NCBI GenBank assembly: GCA_026936335.1
Contig: JAPMXV010000051.1
Location: forward strand, 434,001-498,000
Direction of reading: 5' to 3'
Source of the DNA: Mantamonas sphyraenae
Taxonomy: Eukaryota > CRuMs > Mantamonadidae
DNA: 64,000 bases
Shown here: one piece after another, positions 21,352-33,452 of the stretch
Layout of the letters: every line of letters begins with the position of its first letter
How positions within the stretch are numbered: the stretch's first letter is position 1
Program-made: the position numbers and the translations under genes
Notes under the pieces: generated by a model
What the model was told of the DNA's origin: nothing
The model's input: the letters and a program-made list of their open reading frames with translations, nothing else
The model's database searches: none

Positions 21352-24300
21352 TTAGTTCCAGCCGGGGGGTCCGCCACCAAAGTTGCCTCCGTTGGGGGGC
21401 ATGGGGCCGTTGAAGCCGCCGGGGCCACCGTTGCCGCCGAACGGGTTGTACTCGATGGCGCGCACGCCTCCGTCGTACATGCTCGACTGCTGCACAATGG
21501 CCTGCTGTGCAGCCTCCTCCTCAGCCTGGCGTGCGGCCTGCTCGGCGTTGTGCTTGTCCATGAGCAGATCCACCTTCTGTGTGTACTCGCGCATCACCTG
21601 CACCATGAACGGCATCACATAGTCGATGATCTGTGCGCGCCATGCCAACTCAAGCGCCACATCGGGGCGGATGAGGTCATAGCACGTGTACAGCGCGGCT
21701 GCGAAGCACTCCTTGTTCTCGATCTCCACAAAGAACTTGAGCAGGTTCTCGGCCAGCTTCTGGTCTCGCGACTCGCTCGCCGTCAGCGTAGCATCCTGGT
21801 ACAGCTTGTCCTCCTTGGACAGCTCGATGCTCTTTTCGTAGCGCTCGTTCTTCTTGAACAGGTAGGCTGCAATGCGGCGGAACTCCATCAGGTCGTGGCC
21901 CTGCAGCTTCTGGGCCAGCTCCAGGTTGTCGAAGCGGTCGTAGCTGTCGATCGACTCGCGCAGCGCCTCGTAGTCGTCCTCCTGGATGTACATCTCGTTG
22001 AGGGCGTCGTTGACCGACTCCAGGTTCACGTCCTGCACGCTCTTGAGATACTTCTTGATCAGCGGCAGCTCGTTGGCGCGGCGCAGCAGCGTCACAACCT
22101 TGGTCTGATCCACACGCTCCTTCAGCGTCGACAGCAGTTCGTTGATGTACTCCGGGTGGTAGTCCACGTAGAACTGAATCGAACGGTAGCAGGTGTCCAG
22201 GTTGCTCACCTTGCTCATCGTCTCCTTGAAGCTCATGTTCTCCCACGCCACAGGGTGTGCCATCATCACCTCTGCTGCGTTGTCGTGGTCGCGGTGGCTC
22301 ACGTACAGGAACGTCAGCTCCTTCCACATCTGCGCAGCCTCGCACGCGCGGATCACCTTTTGCGGGTGCACCTTTTGCCACGACACACGCAGGTTCTCCA
22401 TCAGCTTTTCCGGCTGGTACTTGGAGTACAGAATGGCCAGCTCCGTGTGCAGCGCAGGGTGAGCGCGCTCCAGGCCGCTGCCTGCCTGCATCAGCTCCAG
22501 AATCTGCTCAAAGTGGCCGCCGGCCTCGTAGAAGCGGATCAGGTCCATCATGGCATCCTGGTGGATCACAATGCTCAAACCGCACATGTGAGCCAGGCGG
22601 AACTCGCTCGCCGTCACACACGCCTCGCACACCTCGCGGTAGATGCCGGTCTTGTTGGCCTTGCGTGCGGCATCCACTGCCGCCACGTAGTCCTCCAGGC
22701 GGATCAGCGTGCGTGCCAGCTTGCCGTACTTCTGGCACACGTTGTACAGCAGCTTGGCCGGCAGGTACAGCGTCTGGTCGAAGCAGCGGTCACCCACGGT
22801 TTCCTTGTCTGCCATGTTCTGCGACGACACAAACTCCTCCAGCTCGGCCAGGCGCTCCGTCTGTGCGTAGGCATACGCCAGCTCCGTGTCCACAAACTGC
22901 TCGTTCACGTTCTGCTTGCACATCAACAAAAAGTCGATCACCTCGGTGAACAGGTCGGCACGCTCGGCGGCCATCGTCACCGACACCACGTTGGATGCGT
23001 CGTTGGCGCGGATGTACGACTCCATGCTCTCCTTGACCATGCCTTCGTCCAGCTGGGCGCTACCCAGCTTGCTCCAGCACTGCGGCTGGTTGATGCGCAC
23101 GGCAAACTCGTAGGCGCGCGTGATGCGGTCCTCGCCCGTCATGTGGTCCAGCAGCACCTTGATGGCCTCCTCGTTCTGGTCGTACTTCTTGTAGATGGTG
23201 AACGCCTCCTCCAGCAGGCCGCTGTTCACGGCGATGCCCGCAATTTCCGCCGCCTCGAAATTGTCCAGGCGGTTGATGTAGTTCATCACGCGGTCCTTGT
23301 CGGCGCCCTCGTCGTTGTGCGTCTTGATGGCCGTCAGAATGAGCAGGTTCTGCAGGTTGGGGTTGTCCGAGAACTTGCTGTTCTCCAGCACAATCTTTTC
23401 GAGCAGGTCGATGAGCTCGTTGGGCAGGTCTGCGTTCATGAAAGCACGCACGGTGGTGCGCACCTCCTCGCTGTCGTCGCTCTCGGGCAGGGCGGTGGCC
23501 ACAATCTGGTCGATGAGCTGGCGGCGGTACTCGTTGGTCTCCTGCAGCACGTGCGCCCACAGCTCCATGTCCTGGCGGTACACGAGGTAGCGCGCCTGAT
23601 ACTTGAAGAGGGCGTTGTTGTTGGTCACCTCGACCAGCTCGTAGTCACAGTGGCCGTGGCGGTAGGCCACGTAGGCCAGGTAGGCGTCGCTCTTCTCGCA
23701 GAACTTGCCCACCACCTTGGCGTCGTAGAACTGGTTGGTCTTGAGGAACTGCTCCGGGTTGTGGTTCTGCTGCACGTAGATCTTGGCGATGGCGTTGTGT
23801 GTGGGCGCGTCGGTGGCACCTTCGCGCAGGCGCTGCTCGAGCCAGTTGTTGAGCAGCGGCAGGCGGTTGCGCTGCTCCACCTGAGCGGTGAGCTCGTCGA
23901 CGTCCACCTGGTTGCCGACGCTCATGACGAGGTTGCGGATAAAGTCCTCCGTGCAGTCCACATCCAGCAAGGCGCCGACCACCTCGGGGCATTTGCTGGG
24001 ATTGACCTTGTTCACGTACACCTCGATGAAGCGCAGCATTTGGTTGTTGTACAGGTACTGCGTCAGCTCCTTGATGAAGCCGAAGCGGTCGCACACAATG
24101 ATGAGGGGCAGCTGCTCGGTGAGGTTGGCGCCCATGAGAAAGTCGCGCACCTTGGCGGCGTCAAAGACATTGCTCTCTCGGCAGATGCGCTCGACCTCGT
24201 TCATGCGGTTGACCTTGACGGCGCTCTCGATGTACTTGAAGTGCACGTCGGGATCCTCGCTGAAGTTGACGATGGAGCCGAGGAAAAGGAAGAGGCCGTC

Positions 24301-27289
24301 GGGGGCCTGCATCTTCTCAAACATGTCGATGACCTTGTCTGCGCCAATGTCCTCGACGTAGGAGGCGGCAATCTTGCACACGACCTGCATGTTCTGGCGA
24401 GAGGCAGCGAGGAGCTCGCGCATGACCTCGAGCTTGTCGTCACCCTCGAGCTTTCCGCAGAACTTGATGAGGAACTCCGGTCGGATCTGCTGGGTGTTGA
24501 CGACAACACGCTTGATGCTCTTCATGTCCTCGTAGTGGTCAAGGGCATCCTCCATGAGGCCGCTCTTTTCGCAGAGTTCGGCGATGCGCTGGCGGTCGTA
24601 GTGGTGCCACATGTCGTTGTTGAGGAGAGCGCCAGCGACGCGCGGGGCCTGGGAGATGTTTGCTTCGAGGACGCGTGTCTGCAGCTCGCCGTGCTCTTCG
24701 GTGTCCTCGAGGACGTCGAGGAGGAAGGCGGTGACGGGCTTGATTTGGTTGCGCTGGAAAAACACCTCTGCGAGCATGGGCACGGGGGCCAGGGGTCCGT
24801 TGTCGTCCTTGGCGAGCATGAGAGCAAACTGGACGGCTCCGTCGGGGTCGTTGCGCGCAATGTACTGCAGGACGTAGACGTAGTCGGGCTGGTAGTCGAC
24901 CTTCTTGGCGTACATGATGATCTTCTCGTAGTTCTTTGTCTCGGCAAAGCAGAGGATGACCTTGTTGGGCACGTTTGCGCGAAGGTAGATGGAGAGGGCG
25001 AGGTTGGTGTCAAAGTTCTTGACAATGTCGCCAAGCTCCTCGGAGCACTCGATCTTGTCGTCGCGGACCCAGTCTTCGAGCAGGTTCTTGCGGCCCTGCT
25101 GGAGGATGGCCGGGGCGAGGGCAACACTCTCGACGCGGTTGAGGGTGCCTGCCTCGAGGAGGACGCCAAAGTAGATGAGGAGGGGCGCGGGCTGGCCCTG
25201 CTGGGTGGGCAGGTTCTGGTAGCGCTGGATGGTCTGCTGAGTGCGCAGGACGTCCTGCGGGGACTTTGCAGCGACCATGGCAGCCTCCTTGAGCTGGCCG
25301 GCCTGGAAGAGGCGGTTGAATTGCGTGACAAAGAGCTCCTCTGCGCCCGGAAGGTCGCAGCGGGAGGAGATCTTCATGGCGAGGTCGAGGTTCTGCAGGG
25401 TGTTGCAGATGTAGGGGATGATGTTGTTCTCGTCGACACCGATGTAGAGGACGCGCCCGGAGCGGTTGATGCCGAGCATGCCTCCTGTGGAGGTGTGGAG
25501 TGTGGTGGTGAAGATGGTGTCCTGCTCCTTGCTGACTCGGTTCATGTAGATCATGGAGCCGGTCTCGACGTCGTACAGGTGGATGTAGCCTGCCTTGGTG
25601 ACCATAAAGACGACGCCATACTTGGGGGAGATGACCATGGAGATGGGAAAGTCGCTGGACTGGTCCTGCGGGTAGAAGCAGTCGACCGACTTGCGGAACT
25701 TGCCTGTGCCCACCTCGATGATGTGCATCTTGGCGCCACTCTGCTCGGAGCGCACGGCCATGCAGAAGAGGGTGGACGGCGAGCTGTTGTTCTCAAAGGT
25801 GAACGAGGTGAACTCGGCGGCATGGCCCTCGAGGACCTGCGACTTGCCTTGGTCGAACGAATAGAGCTGCACCTGGCCAGCGGCCGTGCCTTGGACCTGT
25901 ATCGGGATGAGAGCGGGCACGTGGAGGTGGGACGACGCGTGTGAGCGAGTGTGTGTGGACCGCGTGCGGAGAACAGGTGGTAGGAGATGGGCAACGGAGA
26001 CGGGAGAGGGCGGACCGTGTTTTGACACCGTCAAGTCCGAGGAAGCGAATTTCACGTGGACGACACGAGACCAGGGGTGGAGGTAGGGAGATGTGCGCGA
26101 GGTGGAGGCACGTGCGAGGCAGCAATGGAGACGCCGAAAGGGAGAATCGGGTAAACGGGAGTGGCATGGCGACGGGAGAGCGTGGAATTCGCCAAGGGGC
26201 GGGGTGGGAGGGCTGAAACGCACGTTCTTGATGCCGCAAAGGGCAGCCCACTTGTTGTCGGGCGAGACAGTGTAGTGCATGATGCCGTAGCCGTCGAGCT
26301 TGCTGTGGCGCTGCATCACCTTGTTTGGCTCGGAGTTGCCTGTGGAGGGGAGGGAGGGGCCGGAAACGCGGGGCCGGGCAGGAGGGCGGGCGAGAGAGAG
26401 GGTGAGTGGAAAATGTGGGGCCAGGCGGGAAATGTCTCCGCAAGCGTACCCTCCATGCTCCAGTGATACACAGCGCTGTCGGTCACGATGGCGATGGTGG
26501 ACAGCGAGATCCAGCGCCAGAAGACAACGTCCTCCTTCATGGTCGTAGCCTTGGCTCGCACTTGCAGGTCGATGTTATAGATCTGCAGGCTTGTGCCGGC
26601 TGCAGCGGGGAGCAAAAACGCGGGCAGGCGGGCGAGTGTGAGTCGAGGCGGGCTGAGATGTACGGTAGCAAGGCACAGGAAGGCATTGGTGGATGTGGGC
26701 AGAGGATGCGTAGGCACAGGCGTGCACGGGCGGGCGGCAAAGGGCGTGTCCTGCGAGGCGGCGCCGAAAGGTGTCCACGAGAGGGAAAAAGTGAAATGGG
26801 CCCGGCGGCGACGCGTTTGCAGGCGGCGCTGGGGAGGAAGGCAAGGGGTGTGCACAGCACACGGTGCAAGGAGAGGACACATGTGCACGTGCGGCATGCA
26901 GGAGCGGGGAGAGGCAGACGTGCGAGACGCGTGCAAGGGTGGAGGGACGCGCGGTGCGAAAGAGGGGTCATTTCGGAAGAGCTCGCACGAGCAGAGGCGG
27001 CCAGAGGGCGTCTCGGACGTGGTGACAACTCACACTTGAGCGCAATGATCTTGGCGCCGGGGTTCATCATCGTAGAGTCTGCCTTGATGGGACGCTTCAT
27101 GGTGTCCTTGGGGTTGGCCACATCCACAATGTGCACCTTTGGCTTCTCGCCACCCTCTTCGCGCACACAGATGTACTTGTCGCTTTCCATAGTCACTGTC
27201 GTGAATGAGATGGCGCTGGAGGGAATGCCCAGGCCGGTGAGACCGCCCTGGATTGCCTCCTCGAATTTGATCGGCAGAGACTGGCTCAT
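21352..27289 (-). CDS. CLTC: clathrin heavy chain
   Basis: Exons 27034-27289, 26450-26599, 26224-26339 and 21352-25896 give 1688 residues, close to the human length of 1675. The start [11 protein letters not shown] matches MAQILPIRFQE. The N-terminal propeller shows [28 protein letters not shown], and [10 protein letters not shown]; the leg is a continuous series of CHCR helical repeats (for example [21 protein letters not shown]). The C-terminal tail is short and Gly/Pro/Asn-rich ([15 protein letters not shown]) after the trimerisation hub. It forms the triskelion coat for endocytosis and trans-Golgi sorting. The three introns cut only the 5' part, and introns 1 (434 nt) and 3 (327 nt) are long for this genome. 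A 1464-codon open frame antisense to the last exon is a by-product of codon bias. The ATG faces the FAM227-like gene across 101 bp. Confidence 0.97.
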
Positions 27290-27390
27290 TCTGAGTGTGT
27301 GGGGTTTTCGGTGGCGACGAGGTCGCGTGCTGGTTTTCCGCATGTTCATGCAAGGACGGACACAACAGGGAGCAACAAACCCTCCCGCAG

Positions 27391-29616
27391 ATGCATGCAA
27401 TGGCAGAGACGATGTCCCAAGGTGGGTGGGGGGGTCTACGCTGCGGCCCCCGGACCAAGATGTCGCAGCGGGACGCGAAAGCCGAGGAGGCGGCGTTGCA
27501 AATACCGCCATCGTTTCCGCATGTGTCGCTCATGCGCTTTGAAACAGACGATCTTGCGTACGACCTGACCCAGGAGGTGTTTGAGAACCGTGGCGATGGT
27601 GCTAGCGACACACCCATGCTGTACGCGACGCAGGAAGAACTGAATCGGGACGCGGCGGCCAAACTCGTGCCAGACCTGAAGCAAAGCATGCAGCAACTGC
27701 GCGACAAGGCTCCACTGAACTTTGCACGCGTGAACGAAGTGGACTTTCGAGTGCGTGAGGTCGATGCACGCAGTTCGCAGCTGATTGATTCGGTGAGCCG
27801 AAGGCACACGGTGCGCAACTCGGAACCCTTGGGTTTATTGAGCCGCCAGGAGATGGAGGCGCATGTAAATACGATCCAGCAGAGCAAGGAGAAGCAAAAG
27901 AAGATGGAAAAGGCTGCCCGCGAGCAGGAGAAGCTGCAGAGCAAATTCAACGGTCACTCGCAACACTCCAGCCCCAAACGCCTCACCGAGCATGGTCATT
28001 CCTCGCACTACGACCTCACCCACGGCCACAAACCACACAGTCCGACGCGTCCGTCGTCCAATTCAGGTATGTGGGAGCGTGGGGCCGTTGGAAAAGAGCG
28101 GGTGATGTGAAAGGGGCTTTGGTCCAACCCGCTTGCGTGCGACCAATTGACACTCACACATGCACACACACCAACCACAGTGTTCCTCACCGAGGTTCCG
28201 GGCCAAAAGAGCAGCGGCAGCGGTGCCCATGTACAGAATAGCCGGAAAAAGGCGAGTGGGACGCAGCTGGCGTCGAACGAACAACAGAACGGGGGCGGAA
28301 CACACTCTGAATTCAAAGCCAAGCGCGTGGAGTTTGCTGTGTTTCCAGGCTACAAGCAGGGAGTGTCGTTTCCGCCGCCTGGAGGGTCGGTGAAGCGGAA
28401 TCTGGAGGCGGCCGAGTACTTGGTCGACTTTGACGTGGACCTGTACCGCAAGGAATGGCACAAGCTGTGGCACAGCAAGGACTCGCACATTGTGATGCAG
28501 GACACATTCTGGTGGTTCTTCTGCCACTGGTTCCAGCCGGAAGCCGAGGCGCAGGACGAACTATTCACGCGCATTGCCACCAGCTATGTCAACCTGTTTG
28601 TGGTGTGCGACAACCAAGCTCGCAAACCCATCTTTCGGCAGTACGCCGATGTGTTGAGTGCAGCCATCTTTAGTGCGTTTTGCACTTCGTTCCCAAAGTC
28701 GGTGACCAAGTTTGGCGCCGACTTTCGTGACGAACTTGTGACCATCATTCGCGAGTGGACGACAGGAATCCGTCCACAGCGACCAGCATGGCGTCACTGG
28801 GACCTGGGCAGGCTGCAGGGAACGTCCAAGTCCCTGCTGAAACATCTGGACTCGGACGACACGCGCAGCCAGGCCGGAGCGATCAGTGGCGCCTCGAGCA
28901 CAAAGTCACACACCACGTCGCTGCAGAGTGGACTCAAACTGCCCGACCTGGGCAGCAAGAAGAAGAAACAGAAGAGCAGCACACGATCGTGCGTGGTGGG
29001 TGTGCACAGGCGGCTGGAAAAGTCATGGTTCGACCTGAACGGCAACTCGCCGCTGGTGTCACGGTACCTGAGCACCAACAAGAAACGACAGACAAAGTCG
29101 TCGTTCTACGTGTCACGCACAGAGAGTTTGCCCATGGGCCAGAGTTCGTCGTCCACCGTGGGTGGCGTGGCCAGCCTGGCAGCCAGCGACCGCACAGCCC
29201 TCACCTACAGGGACATCCGTGTGATGGCACAGCGCAACCGCAAGCGACTGCAGAAGGAGGCCAAGCAAAGCCAGCAGCGGTACCAGCGCACAACCGCAGA
29301 CAATCGCAAAAAGTACGCCAACATGATTGCCAACGTGCAGGCCAAGAGCCAGGAGACGCTGGACAAGATGCGGGAGCGTAGGATGCGGCAGAAGATGGTG
29401 GCTGCCAAGACGGCCAAGCAGAACAGCAAGGGCAAGAAGAAGCGCGCAAAGGTGCAGCGCACAGTCAACGAGCTCCAGGACGAGTATCTGAACAACAACC
29501 AGGAGCTAATGGAAGAGGAGCGTGTGGTTCAGCCACCCATGCTGGACAAGGATTTTCTTGCAATGCAGCGGGATTGGGCTCGGCGCAAGGCAGAGGTGGA
29601 GCGGATCGGAAGGTGA
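27391..29616 (+). CDS. FAM227-like (FWWh domain) protein
   Basis: Exons 27391-28066 and 28181-29616 give 703 residues. A central segment TFWWFFCHWFQPEAEAQDELFTRIATSYVNLFV fits the FWWh domain of the FAM227 family, which is found mainly in ciliated organisms and enriched in testis in mammals; its molecular role is unknown. The N-terminal 230 residues are charged and His/Ser-rich. The C-terminal half is basic with a predicted coiled coil (RDIRVMAQRNRKRLQKEAKQ and a long Lys/Arg/Gln stretch). ATG 27400 has a better initiation context (G at -3 and +4) and would drop three residues. It is divergent from clathrin (101 bp) and convergent with the LRR gene (44 bp). A motility or axoneme role is only inferred from family distribution. 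Confidence 0.7.
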
Positions 29617-29627
29617 GGATTAGCAGC

Positions 29628-29633
29628 AATGAA
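29628..29633 (+). promoter_or_regulatory. AATGAA after FAM227-like stop, candidate poly(A) signal
   Basis: AATGAA begins 11 nt after the TGA of the FAM227-like gene, in a 44 bp convergent gap. Confidence 0.35.
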
Positions 29634-29659
29634 TTAAGTGCGAATCGCCCTCCACTTGC

Positions 29660-29665
29660 TTCATT
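29660..29665 (-). promoter_or_regulatory. AATGAA overlapping the LRR-gene stop, candidate poly(A) signal
   Basis: On the minus strand the last codons of the LRR gene read TGG GAA TGA A, so AATGAA overlaps the stop. Confidence 0.35.
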
Positions 29666-32600
29666 CCCATGTCACAGCAATGTCTCGTTCTGCACTACAC
29701 TCGCTCATGCTGTCGTGTGCCGACTTTGTCAGACGCGGGTTGCCGCGCAGATCTACACTCTGCACAGTGTCGTTGCTCTTGATGGCCTGGCAGATGTACA
29801 TGATGTCAGTGTCGCTGAGGTCCATGTCGACGAGATCGAGGTGCTGGCCGGTGGTGCCGCAAAGAAGCGCATTGCGCACAAGCAGGGCGCTCAGGCGAGG
29901 CTCCGACTCCCAGCTTGCCTCTTCGTGGACGTGCATGCGCAACAGCGAACGGTTGACACGCAACGAACGCACCAACGAGCGCATGCTGGCTTCCCCTGTG
30001 TGGTTGTCCCGCAGATCGAGTGTGCGCAACGTGGTGTTGCTGGTGAGCCCGTCCATCGCCAATCGTCGTACGCCCTCGTCGCCCAGAGCGTTGCCAGACA
30101 CGTCCAACACGTCCAAGCACTGGTTGTGCTGCACAATCATACACAGGCTGGCGGCGTCATCAACGCCGCACAGGCCACACTGCCTCATGCTGAGCACGCG
30201 CACAGAGGTCGACCAAGCCAGCATGCGTCCGATGTTTTCCAATTGTCGCCCACTCAAATCCATGTCCTTGAGCTCAATTTCCTGCAGCTGGGACGAAGCA
30301 AGCAGCGAGCTCCATCCGTCCATGTGCACCTGGCATCCCTTCAGCTCCAGCCTGCGCACCGCTGCTGCATGGCCACTTTCCATGATGACACTCCACAGCG
30401 TGCACAGATTGACGGAAAGGGGCATATTGCGGAAGCAGACACTGTGCGACTGTGCGTCCAGGCGTACTGACGCATGCTCGGAGGTGTCTCCGTCATCCAG
30501 TGACGACTCTTCCTCCTGCTCCTGCTCCTCTTCTGTTGCCATTTCATGTGGATCCAGCAGGGCATGCCCCATGATGCGCACCAGATCGTCGCTTTCGTTG
30601 CCCAGGCGGACGTAGGCTGTCTTGGGGCAGCGCGACTTGAGCCAGGCGTTGGTGATGAGGTCGCAGCCGGTGAGATCCATGCGACGTACGTTGACGCAGC
30701 AGCCGATGATTTGCAGCAACTTGTCGTCCGTGAGGGCGAAGCAATTGACTGCGCTGATTGTACACTCGCTGGTGCTGACAGGCGCCAACTCGAGCAGACC
30801 CGAGCACTCGTCCACACACACCATTTCAAGCGCGTGCGCCACAAACAGCACATGTGTCAGATGGTCGCAGTGGCTGACATCCAGCACGCGCAGTGACGGA
30901 AATTCCATCTCTGAGCCTGTGTGCAGTGCGTTTAGTCCAGGCGCGATGAGATCGCTGCCACGTCGATGGTCCCCGGTTCGTCCGCCCTGAAGCATCATCT
31001 CTTCTTCAGAAGCGTCGTCCAGCTGCAATTCTTCGTAGTCGTCTGCGTTGCTGATGTGGCGCAATCGTGGCAACCTGCGCATGAGCAGCGTTTCGAGAGT
31101 GCGGCAGCGTACGGCAGCCACCTGGGCCACGCGGTGGTCCACGTTTGCGCACCCACTCACATCCAAATGTACAAGGTGGGTGGATGCCGTGAGCAGACGC
31201 ACGACATCACGCCCGTCGATTTCCACGCAGCCGGACAGGTCCAACCAGCGAAAGGAGCCTCCAACGACGCTGGCGACCACGTCCAACTGTCGTCCCATGC
31301 TCAACAGACTCATGTCGAGCGCTTGTAGCACACACTGGCGCTGATAGTCCAGGGCAAAGTCACGCATGGTGGCAAGACCCTTTTCGTGAAAGACGAGATC
31401 GTTTTCTGATTGTTCCAAGGCCTCCCGGGTCTCATCTACCATGACTGCCCAGTTGGAAATCATGAGGAGCTGCGTGAGCTGCTGGTGTGCGGCATCGATC
31501 TCGCGCAAAGCCTTGCGGCCCTCCTCCAGGACGCCCATGGCGCGGAGGACGTCCTTGGAACTGCTCTTGGTGACGAGGAATTGGGCGCTGGTCTCTGTGC
31601 CGGTGTCCAGTGTCTTTACCAGTGACGAAGCAGTGGCCACTTCGTACTTGCTGCCAAAGAGCCAGAGAAAGCGCTCCTGAGCAGCCATGGAACGGTTGAG
31701 CACGCGGCTGTACACTTCAAAGAGGTAGTGATCAAACTGCTGGAGGAACCACAGGTGCGAGCGAGATTGGTCATCATCGGAGGCCAGCACGCTCTTGGCC
31801 ACAGTCTGCAGGCGGGTCAGGCGTTGGTAGAGGGCGTCGACCATGCGAGGGTTAAGCGGAATGCCAATGAGCGTTTGCTCGCTGCCATTCCAGGCAAACA
31901 CATTGCTGAGGGCAGATGACTCGCTGTCGCTGCCGGAAAACAAACGCAGCTGTTCGCTCTCTTCAAACACCTGCTGCAGCTGCTCGTGCATATTTGTCAC
32001 CTCCCCCAGCCAGCGTTTCATCACCTTGTGCACATCCAGCGCAAGGAGCTCCTCCAACACAGTGCGAGACACCGGCTCGTGCATCTGGTCCAGGCACAGG
32101 ACAATCGACTTGCTCATGGGCGGGTTCTTGCCGCGCGAGGTCGAGCCGAACAGCGACAGCAGACTCGAGTTGGATGAGGAGGACCCACTGCCTGGCGACG
32201 CCAAGGAGGAAGAGGACGTGGATGACATTGCGACGGAGGAGGATGAAGTGGACGAAGAGGAGGCTGAGGATGCCACACTATCGTCGCCGGCGCTGCCTGC
32301 AGAGCCGGTCGTGGATGTGCTGCCTGACCGTGGCCTGGACGAGGACCAACGCACGCCCACGTCGTCTGACAGGGATGGGGTGGTGGACACGGCGCCTCCA
32401 GAGTGCATGAGGCAGCGTTCGAGGTCAATGTTGACGAGGCGGTAGGCGTTGTCCACACGCTGCATGACAAAGTTTTCGGCCTTGTCGTCCTCGGGACACA
32501 GGAGAAGAGTGAGGAGGAAGGACCAGGTGAACGCATGCGGGGAAAGGAGGTCGAGAAACTGCGGGGCGGTGTGAAGAACGTGGTTGAGGGTGGGCCCAGG

Positions 32601-33398
32601 CACAGTTTTGCTTAGGAGGACCGGGTAGCGGACGAGATTGGGCGAGTCGACCTGAAAGGCAGCCACGTCGCATGGAGGGGCATAGGCGCCGGCCACAAGG
32701 GCACTCAGGCGCGTGGCAGCCCAGTTGAGGCCTGGAAACTCGGGGTTGATCTTAAGGTGCACCTCGAGCGTCTCGGTCTCTTCTTTGGAGGTCCAGGCGG
32801 TGAGGAAGGACCACGCCTGCTGTGCAGTGTCATCCTCGGGGACCTCCTGTGTCTGAGAGTCCTTCTGGCCGCCACGGTGCACGGGGATAGACACAGGCAC
32901 AACAATACGGCGTCCGGGTAGAGATTTGCGTGATTCCTCAGTGAACATCCCGGCGTGGTTCATGACCCCAAATGTGTTGACGAGGCGGTCGACCACATCT
33001 TTGCGCAGGCGCTTGGGCTGTGAGCCCATGACACAGGATCGGATGCCCACCTTGGGCAGTTTGCCTGTGGAAGAGCCGAACCAGCTCCACACAGAGGCGC
33101 TGCCGCTTTTTGCAGCTGCGTCCGCGCTACGCTTGCGCGACTTGTCTCCGCTGCCCGAGCTGGGGTTTTCTGAGCTAAAGGGGTCAAAGGCGTCAAAGAC
33201 ACTGTCGTAGGGGTCGTCCTGGTCGACGACGGTGGTTTGGGCGGGCTGATCGGAAATGGGCTCCTCCTCGGTTTGCGCTACGCCACGCACGTCCTCGTAG
33301 AGGTTGTGCAGGTCGTTCAACCACTGTGCATCGGCCAATTGTTGGCCAATGCGTAGGCCCGATGGGTCTGGCCAGTTGGATTCCTCGGAGGTGTCCAT
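29661..33398 (-). CDS. leucine-rich repeat protein with an N-terminal kinase-like region
   Basis: Single-exon gene of 1245 residues. The C-terminal half (from about residue 710) holds RNI-like leucine-rich repeats, for example LVHLDVSGCANVDH, MDLTGCDLI and LDVSGNALGDEGVRRLAMDG, a protein-interaction solenoid. The N-terminal third is not an obvious known domain, but around residues 270-340 it has NLVRYPVLLSKTVPGPTL.. and CPEDDKAENFVMQ....LVNIDLERCLM. This spacing recalls the catalytic (D..xxxN) and metal-binding (IDxE) elements of PI3/4-kinase or aminoglycoside-phosphotransferase-like folds, so a diverged kinase is possible but unproved. A Ser-rich acidic linker lies near residues 340-420. Family and substrate are unknown. 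It lies 54 bp downstream of the propeller/RCC1 gene on the same strand. The coding frame itself is certain by its length and LRR periodicity. Confidence 0.75.
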   Translation of the reverse strand: MDTSEESNWPDPSGLRIGQQLADAQWLNDLHNLYEDVRGVAQTEEEPISDQPAQTTVVDQDDPYDSVFDAFDPFSSENPSSGSGDKSRKRSADAAAKSGSASVWSWFGSSTGKLPKVGIRSCVMGSQPKRLRKDVVDRLVNTFGVMNHAGMFTEESRKSLPGRRIVVPVSIPVHRGGQKDSQTQEVPEDDTAQQAWSFLTAWTSKEETETLEVHLKINPEFPGLNWAATRLSALVAGAYAPPCDVAAFQVDSPNLVRYPVLLSKTVPGPTLNHVLHTAPQFLDLLSPHAFTWSFLLTLLLCPEDDKAENFVMQRVDNAYRLVNIDLERCLMHSGGAVSTTPSLSDDVGVRWSSSRPRSGSTSTTGSAGSAGDDSVASSASSSSTSSSSVAMSSTSSSSLASPGSGSSSSNSSLLSLFGSTSRGKNPPMSKSIVLCLDQMHEPVSRTVLEELLALDVHKVMKRWLGEVTNMHEQLQQVFEESEQLRLFSGSDSESSALSNVFAWNGSEQTLIGIPLNPRMVDALYQRLTRLQTVAKSVLASDDDQSRSHLWFLQQFDHYLFEVYSRVLNRSMAAQERFLWLFGSKYEVATASSLVKTLDTGTETSAQFLVTKSSSKDVLRAMGVLEEGRKALREIDAAHQQLTQLLMISNWAVMVDETREALEQSENDLVFHEKGLATMRDFALDYQRQCVLQALDMSLLSMGRQLDVVASVVGGSFRWLDLSGCVEIDGRDVVRLLTASTHLVHLDVSGCANVDHRVAQVAAVRCRTLETLLMRRLPRLRHISNADDYEELQLDDASEEEMMLQGGRTGDHRRGSDLIAPGLNALHTGSEMEFPSLRVLDVSHCDHLTHVLFVAHALEMVCVDECSGLLELAPVSTSECTISAVNCFALTDDKLLQIIGCCVNVRRMDLTGCDLITNAWLKSRCPKTAYVRLGNESDDLVRIMGHALLDPHEMATEEEQEQEEESSLDDGDTSEHASVRLDAQSHSVCFRNMPLSVNLCTLWSVIMESGHAAAVRRLELKGCQVHMDGWSSLLASSQLQEIELKDMDLSGRQLENIGRMLAWSTSVRVLSMRQCGLCGVDDAASLCMIVQHNQCLDVLDVSGNALGDEGVRRLAMDGLTSNTTLRTLDLRDNHTGEASMRSLVRSLRVNRSLLRMHVHEEASWESEPRLSALLVRNALLCGTTGQHLDLVDMDLSDTDIMYICQAIKSNDTVQSVDLRGNPRLTKSAHDSMSECSAERDIAVTWE

Positions 33399-33452
33399 GG
33401 AAAGTTTGTTTGGAACTCACGCCGCTTGTTTGTTCTCTTCTCGCTGCTCAGC

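Noticed and set aside
21550-25944. 1464-codon ORF on the plus strand antisense to clathrin
   Set aside because: It mirrors the clathrin exon; codon bias (few TTA/CTA/TCA codons) keeps the antisense frame open. The translation is a monotonous Leu/Val/His/Ala sequence with no domain.
26600-27033. Noncoding RNA in clathrin intron 1
   Set aside because: The intron is long, but I saw no C/D or H/ACA boxes, tRNA boxes or strong hairpin.
29838-32410. Plus-strand ORFs antisense to the LRR gene
   Set aside because: The minus-strand frame has LRR periodicity over 1245 codons; the plus frames do not resemble proteins.
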